A DNA stretch of 64,000 nucleotides from Pseudomonas zanjanensis. Its GTDB lineage: Bacteria; Pseudomonadota; Gammaproteobacteria; Pseudomonadales; Pseudomonadaceae. A program made the position numbers and the translations under genes. The stretch spans positions 806,001 through 870,000 of the forward strand of contig NZ_JABWRB020000002.1 in the NCBI RefSeq assembly GCF_014268745.2, written 5' to 3'. The notes beneath the pieces were generated by a model. The model searched no databases, was not told where the DNA came from, and saw only the letters and a list, made by a program, of their open reading frames with translations. Of this stretch, positions 42,640 to 51,565 are shown one piece after another; position 1 is the stretch's first letter; every line of letters starts with the position of its first letter.

Positions 42640-45261
42640 ATGAAAAGCGCAGAAATCCGTGAAGCCTTCCTTCGCTTCTTCGAAGAGCAAGGCCACACTC
42701 GAGTAGCCTCCAGCTCTTTGATTCCGGGCAACGACCCGACCCTGCTGTTCACCAACGCGGGGATGAACCAGTTCAAGGATTGCTTCCTGGGCCAGGAAAA
42801 ACGTGCCTACACCCGTGCAGTGAGCAGCCAGAAGTGCGTGCGTGCCGGCGGCAAGCACAACGACCTGGAAAACGTCGGCTATACCGCACGTCACCACACC
42901 TTCTTCGAAATGCTGGGTAACTTCAGCTTCGGTGATTATTTCAAGCGCGACGCCATCACCTTCGCCTGGACCTTCCTGACCTCCGACAAGTGGCTGAACC
43001 TGCCCAAGGAGAAGCTCTGGGTAACGGTCTACGCCACTGACGACGAAGCCTATGACATCTGGACCAAAGAGGTCGGTGTCCCTGCAGAGCGCATGGTGCG
43101 CATCGGCGACAACAAAGGCGCGCCTTACGCCTCCGATAACTTCTGGACCATGGGCGACACCGGCCCATGCGGTCCTTGCACCGAGATTTTCTACGATCAC
43201 GGCGCCGACATCTGGGGCGGCCCACCCGGCTCGCCGGAAGAAGACGGCGACCGCTACATCGAGATCTGGAACAACGTGTTCATGCAGTTCAACCGCACCG
43301 CCGATGGCGTGTTGCATCCGCTGCCAGCGCCGTCGGTGGACACCGGCATGGGCCTGGAGCGGATCAGTGCGGTGCTGCAGCACGTTCATTCCAACTACGA
43401 GATCGACCTGTTCCAGAGCCTGCTGAGCGCGTCGGCCAAGGCCATCGGTTGCACCAACGACAACCAGGCTTCGCTGAAAGTCGTCGCTGACCACATCCGT
43501 TCCTGCGGTTTCCTGATTGCCGACGGTGTACTGCCTTCCAACGAAGGCCGCGGTTATGTGCTGCGCCGGATCATCCGTCGCGCCTGCCGTCACGGCAACA
43601 AGCTGGGCGCCAAGGGCAGCTTCTTCTATCAGATCGTCGGAGCGTTGGTGGCCGAGATGGGCGAAGCCTTCCCGGAACTCAAGTCCCAGCAGGCGCACAT
43701 CGAGCGCGTGCTCAAGGCGGAAGAAGAACAATTCGCCAAGACCCTGGAGCAAGGCCTGAAGATCCTCGAGCAGGACCTGGCCGAACTCAAGGGCAACGTG
43801 GTCCCGGGCGACGTGGTGTTCAAGCTGTACGACACCTACGGTTTCCCGATGGACCTGACTGGCGACATCGCCCGCGAACGCAACCTGACCCTCGACGAGG
43901 ATGGTTTCGAGCGCGAGATGGAAGCCCAGCGGGTGCGCGCGCGTTCCGCCAGCTCCTTCGGCATGGACTACAACAGCCTGGTCAAGGTTGACGTGGCCAC
44001 CGAGTTCACCGGTTATGCCGGCACCACCGGTTCGGCCAAGATCGTTGCCATCTATAAGGATGGGCAGTCGGTGGACATCCTGAGCGAAGGCCAGGAAGGC
44101 GTGATCGTGTTGGACAAGACGCCGTTCTACGCCGAATCCGGCGGCCAGATCGGCGACAGCGGTTACCTGCAAGCGGGCAGCTCGCGTTTCGACGTGCGTG
44201 ACACCACCAAGACCGGCGGCGCCTTCTTGCACCACGGCGTGCTGGCGTCGGGCAGCTTGATGATCGCCGCTCCCGTGGCGGCCCATGTCGATGCCGAGGT
44301 TCGTCACGCGACATCGCTGAACCACTCCGCCACGCACTTGCTGCACGCAGCGTTGCGCCAGGTGCTGGGCGAGCATGTCCAGCAGAAGGGCTCGTTGGTG
44401 GACAGTCAGCGCCTGCGCTTTGACTTCAGCCATTTTGAAGCCATCAAACCTGAGCAGATCAAGGCGCTGGAAGAGATCGTCAACGCCGAGATTCGCAAGA
44501 ATTCCCCGGTGGAAACCGAAGAAACCGACATCGAAACCGCCAAGCGCAAGGGCGCGATGGCGTTGTTCGGCGAGAAATACGGCGACAGCGTGCGTGTGCT
44601 GAGCATGGGCGACTTCTCCGTTGAGCTGTGCGGTGGCATTCACGCCAACCGGACCGGCGACATCGGCCTGATGAAAATCATCAGCGAAGGCGGCGTGGCC
44701 TCCGGCGTGCGCCGGATCGAAGCGGTTACCGGCGCTGCGGCCCTGGCGTACCTCAACGCGGCCGAAGAACAACTCAAGGAAGCGGCCACCCTGATCAAGG
44801 GCAGCCGCGACAACCTGATCGACAAGCTGTCGGCTGTGCTGGAACGCAACCGCCTGCTGGAAAAGCAACTCGAGCAGTTGCAGGCCAAGGCCGCCAGCGC
44901 CGCGGGCGACGATCTGTCGGCCCAGGCCGTGGACGTCAAGGGCGTGAAGGTGCTGGCCGTGCGTCTGGACGGCCAGGATGGCAAGGCGCTGTTGGCGCTG
45001 GTCGATCAACTGAAAAACAAACTCGGCCGCGCAGTGATCCTGCTCGGCAGTGTCCATGAGGAAAAGGTCGTTCTCGTCGCAGGCGTGACCAAAGACCTGA
45101 CTGGCCAACTCAAAGCCGGTGATTTGATGAAGCAGGCCGCCGCGGCAGTGGGCGGCAAGGGCGGTGGTCGTCCGGACATGGCGCAAGGCGGTGGTACCGA
45201 CGTCGGCGCACTGGACGCAGCACTGGCCCAGACCGTTGCATTTGTAGAGCAGGGTATTTAA
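42640..45261 (+). CDS. alaS: Alanyl-tRNA synthetase
   Basis: 873 residues from the ATG at 42640, the normal length. The class II catalytic core opens with EIREAFLRFFEEQGHTRVASSSLIP and includes NAGMNQFKDCFLG and YTARHHTFFEMLGNFSFGDYFK. The editing domain has the zinc-type motifs HSATHLLHAAL (HxxxH) and ELCGGIHANRTGDIG (C...H). The C-terminal C-Ala domain ends with KGGGRPDMAQGGG. First gene of the conserved alaS-lysC-rsmA string. Confidence 0.97.
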   Translation: MKSAEIREAFLRFFEEQGHTRVASSSLIPGNDPTLLFTNAGMNQFKDCFLGQEKRAYTRAVSSQKCVRAGGKHNDLENVGYTARHHTFFEMLGNFSFGDYFKRDAITFAWTFLTSDKWLNLPKEKLWVTVYATDDEAYDIWTKEVGVPAERMVRIGDNKGAPYASDNFWTMGDTGPCGPCTEIFYDHGADIWGGPPGSPEEDGDRYIEIWNNVFMQFNRTADGVLHPLPAPSVDTGMGLERISAVLQHVHSNYEIDLFQSLLSASAKAIGCTNDNQASLKVVADHIRSCGFLIADGVLPSNEGRGYVLRRIIRRACRHGNKLGAKGSFFYQIVGALVAEMGEAFPELKSQQAHIERVLKAEEEQFAKTLEQGLKILEQDLAELKGNVVPGDVVFKLYDTYGFPMDLTGDIARERNLTLDEDGFEREMEAQRVRARSASSFGMDYNSLVKVDVATEFTGYAGTTGSAKIVAIYKDGQSVDILSEGQEGVIVLDKTPFYAESGGQIGDSGYLQAGSSRFDVRDTTKTGGAFLHHGVLASGSLMIAAPVAAHVDAEVRHATSLNHSATHLLHAALRQVLGEHVQQKGSLVDSQRLRFDFSHFEAIKPEQIKALEEIVNAEIRKNSPVETEETDIETAKRKGAMALFGEKYGDSVRVLSMGDFSVELCGGIHANRTGDIGLMKIISEGGVASGVRRIEAVTGAAALAYLNAAEEQLKEAATLIKGSRDNLIDKLSAVLERNRLLEKQLEQLQAKAASAAGDDLSAQAVDVKGVKVLAVRLDGQDGKALLALVDQLKNKLGRAVILLGSVHEEKVVLVAGVTKDLTGQLKAGDLMKQAAAAVGGKGGGRPDMAQGGGTDVGALDAALAQTVAFVEQGI

Positions 45262-45269
45262 GGCGGCGT

Positions 45270-45300
45270 CGCGGGCTCGTGGTCTAGTGACGAGCCCGCG
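45270..45300 (+). other. Strong hairpin between alaS and lysC
   Basis: Eleven-base-pair arms CGCGGGCTCGT (45270-45280) and ACGAGCCCGCG (45290-45300) around a nine-base loop, with no T run after it. It could be an mRNA-stabilising or attenuating hairpin within the alaS-lysC transcript. Confidence 0.55.
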
Positions 45301-45351
45301 CGCTGCTGATTGAATTATTGGGCGCCCTTCATGGGCAGAGGCGGCTTTGAA

Positions 45352-46593
45352 ATGGCTTTGATCGTACAGAAATTTGGAGGCACCTCGGTCGGCACTGTCG
45401 AGAGAATCGAACAAGTCGCCGACAAGGTTAAGAAATTCCGTGAAGCGGGCGATGACCTGGTGGTTGTGCTGTCGGCCATGAGCGGCGAGACCAACCGTCT
45501 GATCGATCTGGCCAAGCAAATCAGCGGCGACCAGCAACCGGTTCCCCGCGAGCTGGACGTGATCGTTTCCACTGGCGAGCAGGTGACCATCGCCTTGCTG
45601 GCCATGGCGCTGATCAAGCGTGGTGTGCCGGCGGTGTCCTACACCGGCAACCAGGTGCGCATCCTGACGGACAGCGCGCACAACAAAGCGCGTATCCTGC
45701 AGATCGACGACCAGAAGATTCGCGGTGACCTGAAGGCTGGCCGTGTCGTGGTCGTCGCTGGTTTCCAGGGCGTGGACGAGCAGGGCAACATCACCACCCT
45801 CGGCCGTGGCGGTTCCGACACCACCGGCGTGGCGCTGGCAGCGGCTCTCAAGGCTGACGAATGCCAGATCTACACCGATGTGGACGGTGTCTACACCACC
45901 GACCCACGGGTCGTGCCTGTGGCCCAGCGCCTGGACAAGATCACATTCGAAGAAATGCTGGAAATGGCCAGTCTCGGCTCGAAGGTGTTGCAGATCCGGG
46001 CGGTTGAATTCGCCGGCAAGTACAACGTTCCGCTGCGCGTTCTGCACAGCTTCAAAGAGGGTCCGGGCACCCTCATTACTATCGATGAAGAGGAATCCAT
46101 GGAACAGCCGATCATTTCCGGCATCGCTTTCAACCGCGATGAAGCCAAGCTGACCATCCGTGGCGTGCCAGACACCCCCGGCGTGGCGTTCAAGATTCTC
46201 GGCCCGATCAGCGCCGCGAACATCGAAGTCGACATGATCGTGCAGAACGTTTCGCACGATAACACCACAGACTTCACCTTCACCGTGCACCGCAACGACT
46301 ACCAGTCTGCCGAAGCGATCCTGAAAAAGACCGCTGGCGAGATCGGTGCCCGGGAAGTGGTGGGCGATACCAAGATCGCCAAGGTCTCGATCGTTGGTGT
46401 CGGCATGCGTTCCCACGCGGGCGTGGCCAGCCGCATGTTCGAATCCCTGGCCAAGGAAAGCATCAACATCCAGATGATCTCTACCTCGGAAATCAAGGTT
46501 TCCGTGGTCATCGAAGAGAAGTACCTGGAACTGGCCGTGCGCGCCCTGCACACGGCTTTCGAACTCGACGCTGCTGTCCAACAGGGCGAATAA
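45352..46593 (+). CDS. lysC: Aspartate kinase
   Basis: Phosphorylates aspartate, the committed step to lysine, threonine, methionine and diaminopimelate. 413 residues from the ATG at 45352 (MALIVQKFGGTSVG, the standard N-terminus). GRGGSDTTGVALAAAL and TDVDGVYTTDPRVVP belong to the kinase domain; two ACT domains follow from about residue 265 (ISGIAFNRDEAKLTIRGVPDTPG; VSIVGVGMRSHAGVASRMF), the sites of feedback inhibition. Homologues of this class can also make a short beta form from an internal start; none was assigned here. Confidence 0.96.
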   Translation: MALIVQKFGGTSVGTVERIEQVADKVKKFREAGDDLVVVLSAMSGETNRLIDLAKQISGDQQPVPRELDVIVSTGEQVTIALLAMALIKRGVPAVSYTGNQVRILTDSAHNKARILQIDDQKIRGDLKAGRVVVVAGFQGVDEQGNITTLGRGGSDTTGVALAAALKADECQIYTDVDGVYTTDPRVVPVAQRLDKITFEEMLEMASLGSKVLQIRAVEFAGKYNVPLRVLHSFKEGPGTLITIDEEESMEQPIISGIAFNRDEAKLTIRGVPDTPGVAFKILGPISAANIEVDMIVQNVSHDNTTDFTFTVHRNDYQSAEAILKKTAGEIGAREVVGDTKIAKVSIVGVGMRSHAGVASRMFESLAKESINIQMISTSEIKVSVVIEEKYLELAVRALHTAFELDAAVQQGE

Positions 46594-46606
46594 AGCGTTG
46601 TCTTGA

Positions 46607-46636
46607 GGGCGCGGCTGGACCGCGCCCTTTGTTTTT
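46607..46636 (+). terminator. Rho-independent terminator of lysC
   Basis: GGGCGCGG (46607-46614) pairs with CCGCGCCC (46620-46627), followed by TTTGTTTTT. It lies 14 bases after the stop codon, so rsmA needs its own promoter in the 140 bases that follow. Confidence 0.9.
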
Positions 46637-46777
46637 CTGAATGGCGCGTCTCAAAACTGTTCTTTTGCCCGCGCTGGTCAATACTAGGCCTGTAGGCTTC
46701 GACCGTTTCGGTTGTAGGTCCAATGCCTTTTTTTTGCAGACTGTTGTCCCTTAAGTGAATTGCGTGAGGAGAAAGGT

Positions 46778-46966
46778 ATGCTGATTCTGACCCGTCGGTG
46801 TGCAGAAAGCCTGATTATTGGCGATGGCGAAATCACCGTGACCGTGCTCGGCGTCAAAGGAAACCAAGTGCGTATCGGCGTCAATGCCCCGAAAGAGGTC
46901 GCTGTACACCGGGAGGAAATCTACCTGCGTATCAAGAAAGAGAAGGACGACGAACCAAGCCATTAA
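46778..46966 (+). CDS. rsmA: Carbon storage/secondary metabolism regulator RsmA (CsrA)
   Basis: 62-residue RNA-binding dimer that represses translation by covering GGA motifs in leaders and is titrated by RsmX/Y/Z small RNAs under Gac control. MLILTRRCAESLIIGDGEITVTVLGVKG is the canonical N-terminal half; VAVHREEIY includes the conserved R44-type RNA contact. The ATG at 46778 follows GAGGAGAAAG. The location after lysC and before tRNA-Ser matches P. aeruginosa rsmA. Confidence 0.97.
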   Translation: MLILTRRCAESLIIGDGEITVTVLGVKGNQVRIGVNAPKEVAVHREEIYLRIKKEKDDEPSH

Positions 46967-47028
46967 TTTTTATCGATTTTTATGTTTGCAAACGGGGATG
47001 AAGGTGGTTAATATACGCCCCGTGTTGC

Positions 47029-47119
47029 GGAGAGCTGGCCGAGTGGCCGAAGGCGCTCCCCTGCTAAGGGAGTACACCTCAAAAGGGTGTCGGGGGTTCG
47101 AATCCCCCGTTCTCCGCCA
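47029..47119 (+). tRNA. tRNA-Ser (anticodon GCU)
   Basis: 91 bases including the encoded CCA. Acceptor GGAGAGC pairs with the 3' GTTCTCC (one G-U pair); the anticodon loop CTGCTAA gives GCU; a long variable arm (TACACCTCAAAAGGGTGT) is present, as expected for serine tRNAs; GGTTCGAATC T-loop. Confidence 0.96.
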
Positions 47120-47226
47120 TTATTCGTTTAGTGCGTCAGAACCTGGCTTTATCGGTAAGTGGTTGAAATTACTGAAAAAAGCGCTTTACAAAAGGAATTG
47201 ACGACCTATAATGCGCGGCAACAAAT

Positions 47227-47303
47227 GCACTCGTAGCTCAGCTGGATAGAGTACTCGGCTACGAACCGAGCGGTCACAGGTTCGAATCCTGTCGAGTGCA
47301 CCA
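47227..47303 (+). tRNA. tRNA-Arg (anticodon ACG), copy 1
   Basis: 77 bases with encoded CCA. Acceptor GCACTCG / CGAGTGC; anticodon loop CTACGAA, read as ICG after deamination; T-loop GGTTCGAATCC. Confidence 0.97.
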
Positions 47304-47375
47304 TTTAAGAGTCGTTTGCAGCAATGCAAATAACTTGGCTTCAACCAGTTGTGATCTGGTATAAAACCACAACTT

Positions 47376-47452
47376 GCACTCGTAGCTCAGCTGGATAGAG
47401 TACTCGGCTACGAACCGAGCGGTCACAGGTTCGAATCCTGTCGAGTGCACCA
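47376..47452 (+). tRNA. tRNA-Arg (anticodon ACG), copy 2
   Basis: Identical in all 77 bases to the copy at 47227-47303 and 72 bases downstream of it; a tandem duplication of the gene. A terminator follows seven bases after the CCA. Confidence 0.97.
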
Positions 47453-47458
47453 AACACC

Positions 47459-47487
47459 AAAAAGCCCGCGTTTAACGCGGGCTTTTT
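47459..47487. terminator. Bidirectional terminator
   Basis: AAAGCCCGCG / CGCGGGCTTT stem with a five-base loop, bordered by A on the left and TTTTT on the right. It serves the tRNA cluster on the plus strand and the convergent DUF4124 gene on the minus strand. Confidence 0.92.
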
Positions 47488-47492
47488 GCTGT

Positions 47493-47996
47493 CTACGATT
47501 TGCCTTTCACGCACCCCTTCTCATCGAACACAACCTCGGCGCTGCGACCTTTCTTCGCCTTGTAGATATAGCGTGTGCTCGAATTCCTGACTTTGATCGA
47601 ATCTGGCTTGCCCAAGGCGCTCTCTACGTCTTGTTGGCTCATGCCGACGACGATGCGTCGTTCCAGGATGGCATCGCGCCGTTGCCTGGCATCGATGAAA
47701 TTCCCGCAGCGGTCCTGGAACTGGCCAACCACGGTCGGTTCCTTGCGGGCGGTTGTGTTGCCGGATGTTTGTCGGCGCTCCGCTTCGGGCAGCATCGCTT
47801 CGGTCGTCGGCTCACTCGTGCCAGGGCTGTACGGGTGGATCTGCTGCAGCGACAGGGCTTCTCCCGGGCCGCAGCTCAAGGTGGTGAACGTCACGTGCCC
47901 CGCAAGACTTTCACAGCGGTGCACTGCCTGCCCGGCTGCCCACAACGGCAGGCAGGGCAGGGCGGCGAGCAGGAACAGGTAGTGACTGACAGGCAT
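47493..47996 (-). CDS. Exported DUF4124/SmpA-like protein
   Basis: 167 residues with a signal peptide (MPVSHYLFLLAALPCLPLWAAG). Two recognisable parts: a DUF4124-like segment after the signal (VHRCESLAGHVTFTTLSC, with two Cys) and a C-terminal BamE/SmpA-like half (VVGMSQQDVESALGKPDSI, the G-M-x-x-x-x-V-x-x-x-L-G-x-P motif, ending VFDEKGCVKGKS). Proteins of this sort sit in the periplasm; the function is unknown. Convergent with the tRNA genes. Confidence 0.75.
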   Translation of the reverse strand: MPVSHYLFLLAALPCLPLWAAGQAVHRCESLAGHVTFTTLSCGPGEALSLQQIHPYSPGTSEPTTEAMLPEAERRQTSGNTTARKEPTVVGQFQDRCGNFIDARQRRDAILERRIVVGMSQQDVESALGKPDSIKVRNSSTRYIYKAKKGRSAEVVFDEKGCVKGKS

Positions 47997-48317
47997 CCGA
48001 TCGTCCTCCTTGACGGTGCAGGAGAAAAGGGTAGTCGCTGCATTCCTATCGGCGCGTGTGTTTTCTTTTCTGGATAAGTCGTCGTAAGGGGATGGTTCAG
48101 CCTGTGTTCAGGTTTGTCTCGCAAGCGCTTGTTCTTGCCATGATTTTTTAGCGTTTTAAAGCGTCAAGCGGTGTATGATTGCGCCCGTCAGCCCCGCCGG
48201 GGCTTTGGAATATCTCCATGGACTTACCCAGTAGTTACTCAATATCTAGTTTTGCCAATCATGAATTAACTGATTGATCCTTCCGGCGTGCTCCACTGCT
48301 GGGAGTGGAGTTCGCCT
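47997..48317. promoter_or_regulatory. Region upstream of mgtE
   Basis: 321 bases without a gene. It contains promoters for the divergent DUF4124 gene and mgtE, and a short GC palindrome AGCCCCGCCGGGGCT (48190-48204) followed by TTTGG in the mgtE leader, which could be an attenuator or the end of an unseen upstream transcript. No known magnesium riboswitch was recognised. Confidence 0.35.
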
Positions 48318-49760
48318 ATGACCCAAGTAGAAGTCAAAAAAACGCAGGAAAGCCTTCAGGATCGCCTCGCTCAAGTCGTTGAACTGCTGCAGCGCCAGCG
48401 GGTCGTCGAAGACCTGACGCATCGCCAGGAAGGCCCGAATCATGACCGGGTCGAGAACCTGGTCCACCGGCAGAACCTCGTCGAGCTGCAACGCAAGCTC
48501 GATGACCTGCACTCCGCCGACGTCGCCTACATTCTTGAAGCCCTGCCACTGGAAGAGCGCCTGACGGTCTGGCAGTTGGTCAAGGCTGACCGCGACGGTG
48601 ACATCCTGCTCGAAGTGTCGGACTCGGTTCGGGAAACCCTGATCGCCGACATGGACGATCACGAGTTGCTGGCGGCGGCCAAGGAGATGGACGCCGACGA
48701 ACTCGCCGACCTGGCGCCCGAACTGCCACGGGATGTTGTCCACGAACTGATGGAAGCCCTCGACGGCCAGCAGCGTGAGCGTGTGCGCTCGGCGCTGTCC
48801 TATGACGAGGAGCAGGTCGGTGCGTTGATGGACTTCGAGATGGTGACGATCCGCGAGGACGTCAGCCTTGAAGTGGTCTTGCGTTACCTGCGCCGTCTCA
48901 AGGAGCTGCCCGGCCATACCGACAAGCTATTCGTGGTCGACTACGACGGCGTGCTCAAGGGCGTGCTGCCCATCAAGCGCCTGCTCGTCAACGACCCGGA
49001 AAAGCAGGTCGCCGAGGTCATGGCCAGCGACCCGGTGAGCTTTCACCCGGACGAAGACGCCTACGATGCGGCCCAGGCATTCGAACGTTATGACTTGATT
49101 TCCGCACCGGTGGTCGACAAGAACGGCAAGCTGATCGGCCGTTTGACCATCGATGAAATGGTCGACTTGATTCGTGAGGAAAGCGAAAGCGAAGTCCTCA
49201 ACATGGCCGGTCTGCGCGAAGAGGAAGACATCTTCGCCTCGGTCTGGAAGTCCCTGCGTAACCGCTGGGCCTGGCTGGCGATCAACCTGATCACGGCGTT
49301 CGTGGCTTCCCGGGTCATCGGCCTGTTCGAAGGCTCCATCGAGAAGCTGGTGGCGCTTGCGGCGCTGATGCCCATCGTCGCTGGCATCGGTGGCAACTCC
49401 GGTAACCAGACCATCACCATGATTGTCCGTGCCATGGCGCTGGACCAGGTCAGCACCGGCAATACCTCGCGGTTGATGCGCAAGGAGCTGGCTGTCTCCT
49501 TGATCAACGGCGTGATCTGGGGTGGCGTGATCGGTGTGGTGGCTTATCTGCTTTATGGCAGCTGGTCGCTGGGGGTGGTCATGACGGCCGCGATGACACT
49601 CAACCTGCTGCTGGCGGCATTGATGGGGGTATTGATCCCCATGACGTTGGCCCGTATGGGGCGTGATCCTGCCATGGGTGCCAGCGTCATGATTACCGCG
49701 GTGACCGACAGTGGCGGGTTCTTCATTTTCCTGGGTTTGGCGACTATCTTTCTGCTTTGA
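48318..49760 (+). CDS. mgtE: Magnesium transporter MgtE
   Basis: 480 residues from the ATG at 48318 (MTQVEVKKTQESLQ), preceded by GGAG motifs. The cytoplasmic N domain of helical repeats (about 40-165: LHSADVAYILEALPLEERL, ELADLAPELPRDVVHELM) is followed by two CBS domains (about 170-290: ALMDFEMVTIREDVSLEVVL, VMASDPVSFHPDEDAYDAAQ) that sense Mg2+, and a C-terminal five-helix channel (about 315-480) with the pore motif GGNSGNQTITMIVRAMA. Homodimeric Mg2+ channel of the inner membrane. Confidence 0.95.
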   Translation: MTQVEVKKTQESLQDRLAQVVELLQRQRVVEDLTHRQEGPNHDRVENLVHRQNLVELQRKLDDLHSADVAYILEALPLEERLTVWQLVKADRDGDILLEVSDSVRETLIADMDDHELLAAAKEMDADELADLAPELPRDVVHELMEALDGQQRERVRSALSYDEEQVGALMDFEMVTIREDVSLEVVLRYLRRLKELPGHTDKLFVVDYDGVLKGVLPIKRLLVNDPEKQVAEVMASDPVSFHPDEDAYDAAQAFERYDLISAPVVDKNGKLIGRLTIDEMVDLIREESESEVLNMAGLREEEDIFASVWKSLRNRWAWLAINLITAFVASRVIGLFEGSIEKLVALAALMPIVAGIGGNSGNQTITMIVRAMALDQVSTGNTSRLMRKELAVSLINGVIWGGVIGVVAYLLYGSWSLGVVMTAAMTLNLLLAALMGVLIPMTLARMGRDPAMGASVMITAVTDSGGFFIFLGLATIFLL

Positions 49761-49807
49761 TCATTTATCGGGAAAGCCGCCTGTTGGCGTAATACTGTTC
49801 ACTTGGG

Positions 49808-49851
49808 AAAAACGGCGCTTGTTTCAGAAATGAAAAGCGCCGTTTTTTTTT
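49808..49851 (+). terminator. Rho-independent terminator of mgtE
   Basis: AAAAACGGCGCTT (49808-49820) pairs with AAGCGCCGTTTTT, then further T, 48 bases after the mgtE stop. Confidence 0.92.
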
Positions 49852-49976
49852 GAAAAGTCTAATCGCCTTTTTCCAAGCGGGTGGTGCGCATATCCGTTTC
49901 TGCGGTAACGGCTGCTTAGGGTTCTCCGAGGCGGCCTGGTAGCCGACCTGTTTCTTATTAAAGGCCGCGATCTCCT

Positions 49977-50199
49977 GTGGGAGCGAGCCTGCTCGCGATG
50001 AGGCCGGAAAACCTGGCATCCATTTGACTGAGCTACCGCCATCGCGAGCAGGCTCGCTCCCACATTCAATTTCCATCGAACACAAAATTTATATCCAACA
50101 CGGAACCCCTGTGGGAGCGAGCCTGCTCGCGATGGGGCCGGCAAGCCCAACATCCATGTGACTGAACCACCGCTATCGCGAGCAAGCTCGCTCCCACAG
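49977..50199. repeat. Two consecutive REP pairs, family B
   Basis: First pair 49977-49999 and 50041-50064; second pair 50110-50132 and 50175-50199. Together with the flanking terminators they account for most of the 541-base gap between mgtE and amrZ. The two pairs are similar to each other across the spacers (GGCC-rich left, CATCCATTTGACTG / CATCCATGTGACTG), so this is a tandem duplication of a whole pair. Confidence 0.87.
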
Positions 50200-50262
50200 G
50201 TTGGCGGGCTTTCTTGTGGGCACGAGAAAAATGGAGCAGGAGGGCCAAACGCCAGGCATAAA

Positions 50263-50285
50263 AAAGCCAGCACGAAGCTGGCTTG
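50263..50285 (-). terminator. Rho-independent terminator of amrZ
   Basis: AAGCCAGC / GCTGGCTT stem with an ACGAA loop; on the minus strand it is followed by TTTTTTA. It lies 17 bases after the amrZ stop. Confidence 0.88.
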
Positions 50286-50301
50286 AGTGTTTTGTGTGTG
50301 A

Positions 50302-50628
50302 TCAGCTCGGCTCTGCGGCCATCTCTACGTCATGAGCAATCAGCGAAACGAGGGCGTTCTGCTGGCGGTGGGAAAGTTGTCGGAAGCGTTGAAGCAACTC
50401 GCGTTCATGCAAAGACAGCTCTGGGCTGTCCAGGCGCATGCTCAACTCTTCACCCAGTGCACCTTCCTGAATCAGGCTTTGCTCCAGGCGCGCAATGATT
50501 TCAGAGTTCATGCTGCGATGATGATTACGAGCCACCTCGGCAATGCGTTCCCGCATTCCGTCTGGCAGACGTACGACGAACTTGTCAGCCGTACGGCTGG
50601 AATAAATTGCCTGTTTCATTGGGCGCAT
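50302..50628 (-). CDS. amrZ: Ribbon-helix-helix regulator AmrZ
   Basis: 108 residues, an Arc-type ribbon-helix-helix protein. ADKFVVRLPDGMRERIAEVARNHHRSMNSEIIARLEQSL contains the DNA-contact strand (KFVVRL) and both helices; the C-terminal half (DSPELSLHERELLQRFRQLSHRQQNALVSLI) is the tetramerisation domain found in AmrZ/AlgZ. AmrZ controls alginate, motility, c-di-GMP genes and iron uptake in pseudomonads. The ATG three codons further in (50619) is possible. Confidence 0.92.
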   Translation of the reverse strand: MRPMKQAIYSSRTADKFVVRLPDGMRERIAEVARNHHRSMNSEIIARLEQSLIQEGALGEELSMRLDSPELSLHERELLQRFRQLSHRQQNALVSLIAHDVEMAAEPS

Positions 50629-51155
50629 ATTTATTTAACCGGTTAGTTCAGGGGAGCGGTTCTTGGGATTGGCCGCAGGATGTCGATAGGACAAGCCCCG
50701 TTGCCAAATGTTCAACCTGAATTGTTAAGAGGCCCGCATCATGCCTCAAAATTGCCAGATCATTGGCGCCAATTCTGTGACAAATTCTGATCCGGGTAAA
50801 GGCGTTATGCCAGCACCTTTCATCAAAAAAATGCGGACTGGTTGGAAAAAACAACAGGTTCGCATTTTGTGACCGTCAGATTGTGTCGTTGTGCCATACC
50901 GTCTGGCGGATAACGGAAATGGACAAAAACGCCTGCCGTCCCTGTCTTGTACAGGATAGTGGCAAATGGCCGATTTACTAGGATGAACAAGCCTGGGGCA
51001 GATGAATGGTGGCCGAGGCATGGCTGTCTGGCCTATCCAGCCTTCCGAGCAGTACCATTTGCCTACACTTAAAAAAAGGGACGACATGACAAACGCAGGG
51101 CAGGTCGTTAACATGCACGCCGTTCCGCGCACCGCATTCCTCGTGGTCGACTCGT
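50629..51155. promoter_or_regulatory. Region between amrZ and tRNA-Arg
   Basis: 527 bases without a convincing gene. It should contain the amrZ promoter and operator (on the minus strand) and the tRNA promoter. An AlgU-type promoter was looked for but no good GAACTT/TCTGA pair was found. Base composition is lower in GC than coding regions. Confidence 0.35.
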
Positions 51156-51232
51156 GTCTCAGTAGCTCAATTGGATAGAGCATCCCCCTCCTAAGGGGAA
51201 GGTTGGCAGTTCGAACCTGCCCTGGGACACCA
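51156..51232 (+). tRNA. tRNA-Arg (anticodon CCU)
   Basis: 77 bases with encoded CCA. Acceptor GTCTCAG / CTGGGAC with one T-G pair, A discriminator; anticodon loop CTCCTAA gives CCU; T-arm CAGTTCGAACCTG. Single-copy tRNA-Arg(CCU) genes are common integration sites; the two-partner secretion locus begins 333 bases downstream. Confidence 0.95.
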
Positions 51233-51565
51233 TTATAAACAGTGGGTTAGCGTGTTTGCCGCTCACTTTCCCCTGCTTGCATTCCCCATCTGCGCACGAT
51301 CATCTTCGCCTTCAGCGCGCCATGCGTGCCTTGCACCACTCTTCATTTCCTCAGGCTGTGATCGACTGCCCATTTTTGCTCTTTTTTACCGAGCCTGTTT
51401 CGGTAACGCGAAACTTTCTCCCCCCTCTGCCATCTGACCGTCTCGGTACGTTGTAGGACTTTTCCTTCGTAGCCGATGGATTCTTACCTCTTTTTTACCG
51501 ATGTCGGTGCCGCATTTCGCAGGCCTGACCCACCGTTTCTTTGATTCAGGCCACAAGGATGTGAC
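51233..51565. promoter_or_regulatory. Leader region of the two-partner secretion operon
   Basis: 333 bases, pyrimidine-rich on the plus strand, without a credible gene. It presumably holds the promoter of the tpsB-acyltransferase-tpsA operon. TACCGA...TCGGTA near 51387-51406 is a possible hairpin. No integrase gene or direct repeat of the tRNA 3' end was seen within the window. Confidence 0.4.

Noticed and set aside
42637..46581. A 1314-codon open frame on the minus strand opposite alaS and lysC
   Set aside because: It is a shadow frame of two strongly conserved plus-strand genes; its translation shows low-complexity His/Gln/Ala/Val runs and no domain, as expected in GC-rich DNA.
47560..48077. 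Plus-strand open frames opposite the DUF4124 gene
   Set aside because: The minus-strand gene has a signal peptide and a recognisable domain; the plus-strand frames start within the terminator/tRNA tail and lack features.
5290..50200. A CRISPR array made of the recurring GGAGCAAGCTCCC/GGGAGCGAGCC sequences
   Set aside because: Copies are kilobases apart, palindromic, in inverted pairs and of two families; there are no regular spacers or cas genes. They are REP elements.
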